This document shows positions 1-4,700 of a stretch of 10,226 bases of DNA, piece by piece (positions within the stretch are counted from its first letter, which is position 1; each line of letters begins with the position of its first letter). Under the pieces are notes generated by a model, which was not told the origin of the DNA, did not search any database, and saw only the letters and a program-made list of their open reading frames with translations. The stretch is from Paramacrobiotus metropolitanus (taxonomy: Eukaryota > Tardigrada > Eutardigrada > Parachela > Macrobiotidae), in the NCBI RefSeq assembly GCF_019649055.1, contig NW_026570496.1, forward strand, positions 64,001 to 74,226. The letters run 5' to 3'. A program made the position numbers and the translations under genes.

Positions 1-654
1 GCGGGTACTGTGAAAGGCGAATCCTCCGGGAAGAAGGGCGACGCGGCCTCCACCCCGTCGTCGTCGTCCTCCTCCAAGACCCGCGAGCGGGAACGCGACC
101 GGGAGCGCGACCGCGAGCGCGACGCCCCCACCGCCGGCGGCTCCGCCTCCTCCTCCCGCAAGAGCAAAGCCGAGAAGGACAAGGCGGAGAAGGAGCAGCA
201 GCAGCAGGCCGCCGCCCTGGAGAGCATGATGCAGTCGCAGCTGCCCTTCATCTTCCCGCAGGCCGGATTATTCCCGGGATTTAATCCCTTATTCGCGCAG
301 GCCGCCGCCGCCGGCTTCCCGGGCTTCCCCTTCCCCATGGGGCCCGGCCCGCTCCTCAACGGCTTCGATCTGCCCACCGAGAAGACCCCGCCGACCAAGG
401 AGAAACGCGGGAGAGGCACCACGGCCTCCCCCGCCGAGTCCGCCGGGTCCGCGCGCACCCACCGGGAACGCGACCGGGACAAGGAGGAACAACGGTCCGT
501 CGGGCGCCCGCGCGGCCGGCCTCCGCGGAATCGCGAGCGGGAGGAGACACCGCGGGAGGAGTCCCGGAAGGAGCGGGAGCGGCGTCGGCTGGAGGAGGCC
601 GCCGCCGAGGAGGAGGCCGACGAGGAGATGGCGGAGAAGGCCGCCGACGAGTGA
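1..654 (+). CDS. 3' part of a low-complexity, AT-hook-like nuclear protein (5' end outside window)
   Basis: Frame 1 is open from the left edge to a TGA at 652-654, so this is the C-terminal ~217 codons of a longer protein; the GTG at base 10 is not a convincing start. In order: a Ser run (about 52-75), an Arg/Glu/Asp repeat (82-123), a Lys/Glu stretch ending in four Gln and three Ala (180-216), a hydrophobic Pro/Gly/Phe/Ala island (about 229-372, containing FPGFNPLF), a basic/acidic linker, the motif GRPRGRPPR (502-528), which fits the AT-hook core, and a Glu/Ala-rich tail (589-651). An AT-hook with RERD tracts suggests a nuclear, DNA- or chromatin-bound protein. The Pro/Phe/Leu island loosely recalls the C-termini of CHD7/kismet-type remodelers, but that rests on impression only. 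No enzymatic domain is visible. Codons are almost all G/C-ending, like the SLC12A9 exons. I am sure of the frame and stop, not of the family. Confidence 0.8.
   Translation, partial: AGTVKGESSGKKGDAASTPSSSSSSKTRERERDRERDRERDAPTAGGSASSSRKSKAEKDKAEKEQQQQAAALESMMQSQLPFIFPQAGLFPGFNPLFAQAAAAGFPGFPFPMGPGPLLNGFDLPTEKTPPTKEKRGRGTTASPAESAGSARTHRERDRDKEEQRSVGRPRGRPPRNREREETPREESRKERERRRLEEAAAEEEADEEMAEKAADE
502..528 (+). other. AT-hook-like motif in the partial nuclear protein
   Basis: The nine codons read GRPRGRPPR, with the Arg-Gly-Arg-Pro core of an AT-hook flanked by basic residues. AT-hooks bind the minor groove of AT-rich DNA and usually act alongside other chromatin domains, which would lie upstream of this window. 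A single motif in a compositionally biased protein can arise by chance, hence moderate confidence. Confidence 0.55.
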
Positions 655-1147
655 AGTCTTTCCCTTTTCGTGTTGGTCTGGATTGGAAGCCCTTTTGTTC
701 ATCCCCCTGGCTGATCTCATGGTGAATGTGGAGACTGGAATGAGAATGCGCGTTTGTGTCGCGGCGGAATCAATTTGTCTTCGGACTGTGTTTGACGGGA
801 GGATCGGAACTCTCACAGGGAGAGGTGACGAGTGTTCTCGCGGGTTTTTTTACGGATGGCTTGTTTTTAATCTGTTTTTGAGGCGGGTGTGGTTGCATGG
901 ATGACTAATGGATAGAGAAAGCTGTTTAAGCGGTAATGATTGGTAATTGTTTTTAGACAGACGGGAAATGGCTTGATCGATTTTGTTATTAAATATTAAC
1001 GTGAACGGGACAGCGGCTAGCCGTCATTTTTTTCTGGTTTATTATTGATTATTTTTTATTCTTATTAATTTTTTATTTACCGTAATTCGTTTTCGATGTA
1101 TGAATGTTTCAGTTATTTATAGGTCCATTCATTTTTAATTTATATTT

Positions 1148-1153
1148 AATAAA
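1148..1153 (+). terminator. Candidate poly(A) signal AATAAA for the partial nuclear gene
   Basis: A canonical AATAAA lies about 495 bases after the TGA at 652-654, followed by T-rich sequence. ATTAAA at 988-993 is an upstream alternative. In AT-rich DNA either could be chance. Confidence 0.4.
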
Positions 1154-1213
1154 TTTTTTATAGCTTTTTAAATTCTTTTCTACAAATAACTATTTAATTA
1201 TGCGGGTCATTAA

Positions 1214-1219
1214 TTTATT
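1214..1219 (-). terminator. Candidate poly(A) signal AATAAA for SLC12A9
   Basis: TTTATT on the plus strand reads AATAAA on the minus strand, about 330 bases after the SLC12A9 stop at 1547-1549. With it the two convergent transcripts would end within a few tens of bases of each other. This is a motif match only. Confidence 0.4.
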
Positions 1220-1546
1220 TCCAATATATAACTGAGCAAGCCAGCCAGCAATCAAAACAGCATCACAAGAAAAACCAATCTTCCATCGCTCGAATAAATA
1301 TCCGAGTAAAATAAATCTCTATTTATCAGGCAGCAGGAAACCATTTTGGGAAACAACATAGACCAGTAAAAAAAAAGCACAGAAATTTCACCCGGAACAG
1401 GAACTGCCACGATCGACTCGTGTACAAGTAAAAAAGCCGAAGAAATCATCGGCGGAAACAAAAATCGCGTAATTAATCAACGTGGAAGGCACCGGGCGGC
1501 GTTGCACCGCAGGCCGCCGTCCGTGGGCGGGCGGAATGGAGACGGA

Positions 1547-1771
1547 TCAGATGGTGGTGGAGGTGACGATGCTGATGCCGTGCACCAGCAGCGCCGGCGT
1601 CGGCAGCGCGCTGATGCAGTCCAGGAAGGACAGATAGGCCTCGGCGCGCTCCGCCTCCGCGGGCGGCGCCGGCATACACAGAAAAGTCAGCGCCGAGCCC
1701 TGGCTGTGGAAGCGCAGCAGGCGCTGCACGTCGTGCAGGTAGCCCACGGGCAGGTTGTAGGGATCCACCTC
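1547..1771 (-). CDS. SLC12A9: SLC12A9 coding exon 13 (terminal, stop codon)
   Basis: Acceptor CCGCAG|GAGGTG, phase 0; 74 residues and a TGA at 1547-1549. It encodes [33 protein letters not shown] and [15 protein letters not shown]. The LTFLxxPxPPA...YL..L..L...P.LLVHG pattern closely follows the vertebrate SLC12A9 C-terminus, so the protein is not truncated. Confidence 0.95.
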   Translation of the reverse strand, partial: EVDPYNLPVGYLHDVQRLLRFHSQGSALTFLCMPAPPAEAERAEAYLSFLDCISALPTPALLVHGISIVTSTTI

Positions 1772-4700
1772 CTGCGGGCGGTCGCCAATACAACAGCATT
1801 ACAAACACCATACCGTAACAATAATCAACGATAAATAGTCAGAAAATACTGGGAAAACGTTATTCATACAATAATAAACAGCAAGAACGATAGTCTGAGA
1901 ACACCCGGCAATTAACAATAAATCCGTAGATAAAAGATTCAATAAACTCTCAAAATATTTAGGAAGGAAATAACTGGAATCAAAGAGCATGAATAAAACA
2001 CTGTTAATTACCAACACAAAATTCAACAGATAATAAGCGAAAAAATTATGGATAAAAATTATTTCTACAAAATGCAAGCATTGATAAAAGAATATGTATG
2101 AAAAATTAATAATACAAAATCCAAAGACCTAATAAAGGAATATGTAGTATAAAAATTAATAACGAAAAGCGTAAAATTAATCTAATTCATTTATTCACAT
2201 CTTTCGAGTAATTCTTGCTGATTTATTTCCAACTGCTTGTTATTTTTATGAAGAAATGCCACGTCGTAAAATAATAATAAATAGAAACAATATTAAATAA
2301 ATAAAATAAATTAAAATAAATAGAAATAATCAAAATCAAAATAAACAGAAATAATTATTTAACCAAAATAAATAGAAATAATATTTAAAATAATGAGAAA
2401 ATATTTAAAATGCAGTCTTACTACAAAAATGATGAAAAAATGCATAAAAATGGCAAGAAGATACCTGGCCGATATTCTGTCCGGATAGATAGGAGCTGCA
2501 GCTAACCCGGTCGATGTGCTGCAGCGCCTCATCCCAAATCACCGGCACGACCTTTCCCTTGATCCGCAGCTGATTCAACAACAAATTCAGCGTCTTAATC
2601 CGCCGCAGGACATTATCGGTGTGCTGGCGATGGCACAGGAACACCCGCAGCACACTCTTGCGCCGCCAACTGCTCGTCATATGCAGGATGGTCGCCAGCT
2701 GCAGCAGGAAGAGCACCGGCGTGTCGTAGCTGTCGGTCTGCTGCGGCCGCATCAGATCCACCGGCCACACGTCGATGTTGACGCGCTGGCGACGGCCGGC
2801 GTGGCGCAGCACGTCCTTCTTGTCGAAGGAGCGGAAGTTGCGCGCCACGCAGATGTTCTTGCGCATGCGCAGGCAGTCGCGCAGGATCAGGACGAAGTCG
2901 GTGGGGGAGAGGGGGGGCGTGGTGTCGTCGGGCGGGCCGGTGGGCAGGAAGTTGGCCAGCTCGTCGGCCAGCGAGTGCGGCGAGGTGGTCGGCGTGCCGT
3001 TGAGGAGGCGCGGGAAGCCCAGGACGATGGTGTTGGGCTTCATGCCGCCCAGGCCCGACAGGTGCACCAGGTGGTGGATGCCCTCGCGGATCGTCCTGCA
3101 CCATGCACAAATATATTACAAATGCTATATCAATATTTTTAGCATTTTATTTTATTTTTTTAAACATTCTATTTGATTTTTTTAGCATTTTATTTACATT
3201 TAATAATCTTTTTAAATTTATACTGTTATTTAAACATTTTTTTCAGATAATATAAAAAATGTTTTCGTTTTATTTATACTTATTTTCGAACACAAAAAGT
3301 TAAATATAACTGAAGATTATAGAAATACATTTTGATTCAACGTAATTATTCGAATAAAAAACTATTATTTCCGTATTCTTAAGTTTTATTTAGCGATTCC
3401 CATTAGATATACCGGGTATACAGTATCAATATTTATATAAGAGGTTGTTTGTATGAGTGCACCTGGCGACGGTGAGCTCGACGAAGGCCTTGACCTTTAG
3501 CCGGTCGACCAGCTCCAGCCAGTGCGGGTACTCCTCCTGCGTGGGATCCGTGTCCAGCCGGTCAAAGTCCTCCTGCTTCACGTGCCCCAGCACGTACAAT
3601 CCTGCACAAATTCTTCATTAACGTGCTAAATCTGTATTTTTCAACGTTTGCACTAAAACGATTTTATTTTTTTAATTTGTAAAAATTGAACTAAGATTCA
3701 ATGAACAAAATTAAGTGTGATGAAAATAAACTGAGAATTTTTACAATAAAAAAAAACAGAAAAAGCGGTCCTCCTGGTCAATTGTTTTAAAAATTGGAAA
3801 CTGAAGCGAAATAAAATTAATTAACTTTTAAAATAAATTAAACTAATAATTCAAAATAAATTAATTTTAAATAATTTAAAATGACATAAACTGCAAATAA
3901 AATGACGACAAATTATTTTGGAAGAGGGTGTGGCCTGTCGCCTTGGCATACCGCCCTTCTTGAGGTCGTTGACGAAGTCGACGAGGTGCTGGATGCGGTC
4001 GCGGGAGGAGACGAGGAGGAGCATCTGCGGGCGCCAGTACTTGACGTGCTCCTTGCGGATGTCCAGGAGCAGGAGGTACTTGCGCACCTGGTGGAAGATG
4101 AGCGCCTGCGAGATGCTGCCCCAGTTGATGTCCGGCGACCACAGGTGCAGCCCCAGCATCAGCAGCATGGCGATGACGAAGGCCACCGCCGTGTATAAGG
4201 GCGAGATGATGAACATCATGCACGCGCACCCCGCCATCCCGATCAGCGCCGTGTGCCAGCTGAAGAAGCGGTACTTGGGCCGCCAATTCGGCGCTACAAT
4301 TTACAAATCACCCCGTTAAGCAGACAATTTAATTCAGTTTAAATTAGCCAATTAAATTATCAGTAATTACTGCTATCGTTTCTTGTTAATAATTAATTTA
4401 TTATGGTTATATGCCAGCTGAAGAAACGGTATTTCGACCGCCAGTTCGGCGCTGTAAAGTCGGCAAATTAAAATTCCTCAATTACCTCCTTGAAGAAGAA
4501 AAGTCCACTTCAATTATTAAAATAAAATACACAATTACATGAAATTACTGAATTAATTTCCTAATTTGAATGACTAAATGAAATGATGCAATTAAACCGC
4601 TGCATTAAACTAAAATTAAATTCACCAAATTACAGTATTAAATTAGTAAATTTATTCATCCAGTTGAATCATGCAAATAAATTATGGACTGCATTACTGA

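Larger units (their letters stand above)
655..1546. other. Convergent intergenic interval holding the 3' UTRs of both genes
   Basis: This 892-base stretch lies between the stop of the partial nuclear gene (plus strand) and the stop of SLC12A9 (minus strand). Composition falls from GC-rich coding to strongly AT-rich by about 950. It holds plus-strand poly(A) candidates ATTAAA (988-993) and AATAAA (1148-1153), and a minus-strand AATAAA (1214-1219). I see no additional gene. Open frames on both strands here are short and lack coding character. Confidence 0.7.
1772..2464 (-). other. SLC12A9: SLC12A9 intron 12 (693 nt), AT-rich with two degenerate repeat families
   Basis: The longest intron, very AT-rich. 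It holds two small repeat groups annotated separately (2084-2162 and 2274-2382). Open frames within it are short and AT-driven. I see no nested gene. Confidence 0.85.

Noticed and set aside
289-816. 175-codon minus-strand open frame opposite the nuclear-protein tail
   Set aside because: Shadow of a GC-rich, low-complexity coding region on the plus strand. Its product is Leu/Arg/Gly-biased with no family features.
2516-3142. 208-codon plus-strand open frame across SLC12A9 exon 12
   Set aside because: Antisense shadow caused by high GC at third positions of the minus-strand exon. It ends with the exon boundaries and gives a His/Gln/Val-rich product with no domain.
3764-3780. Short GC-richer patch in intron 10 sharing CAGGAGGAC with exon 11
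   Set aside because: Only nine identical bases in a purine-rich string; not enough to claim another exon remnant.
3902-4319. Two plus-strand open frames (98 and 133 codons) across SLC12A9 exon 10
   Set aside because: Opposite-strand shadows of a clearly homologous exon.
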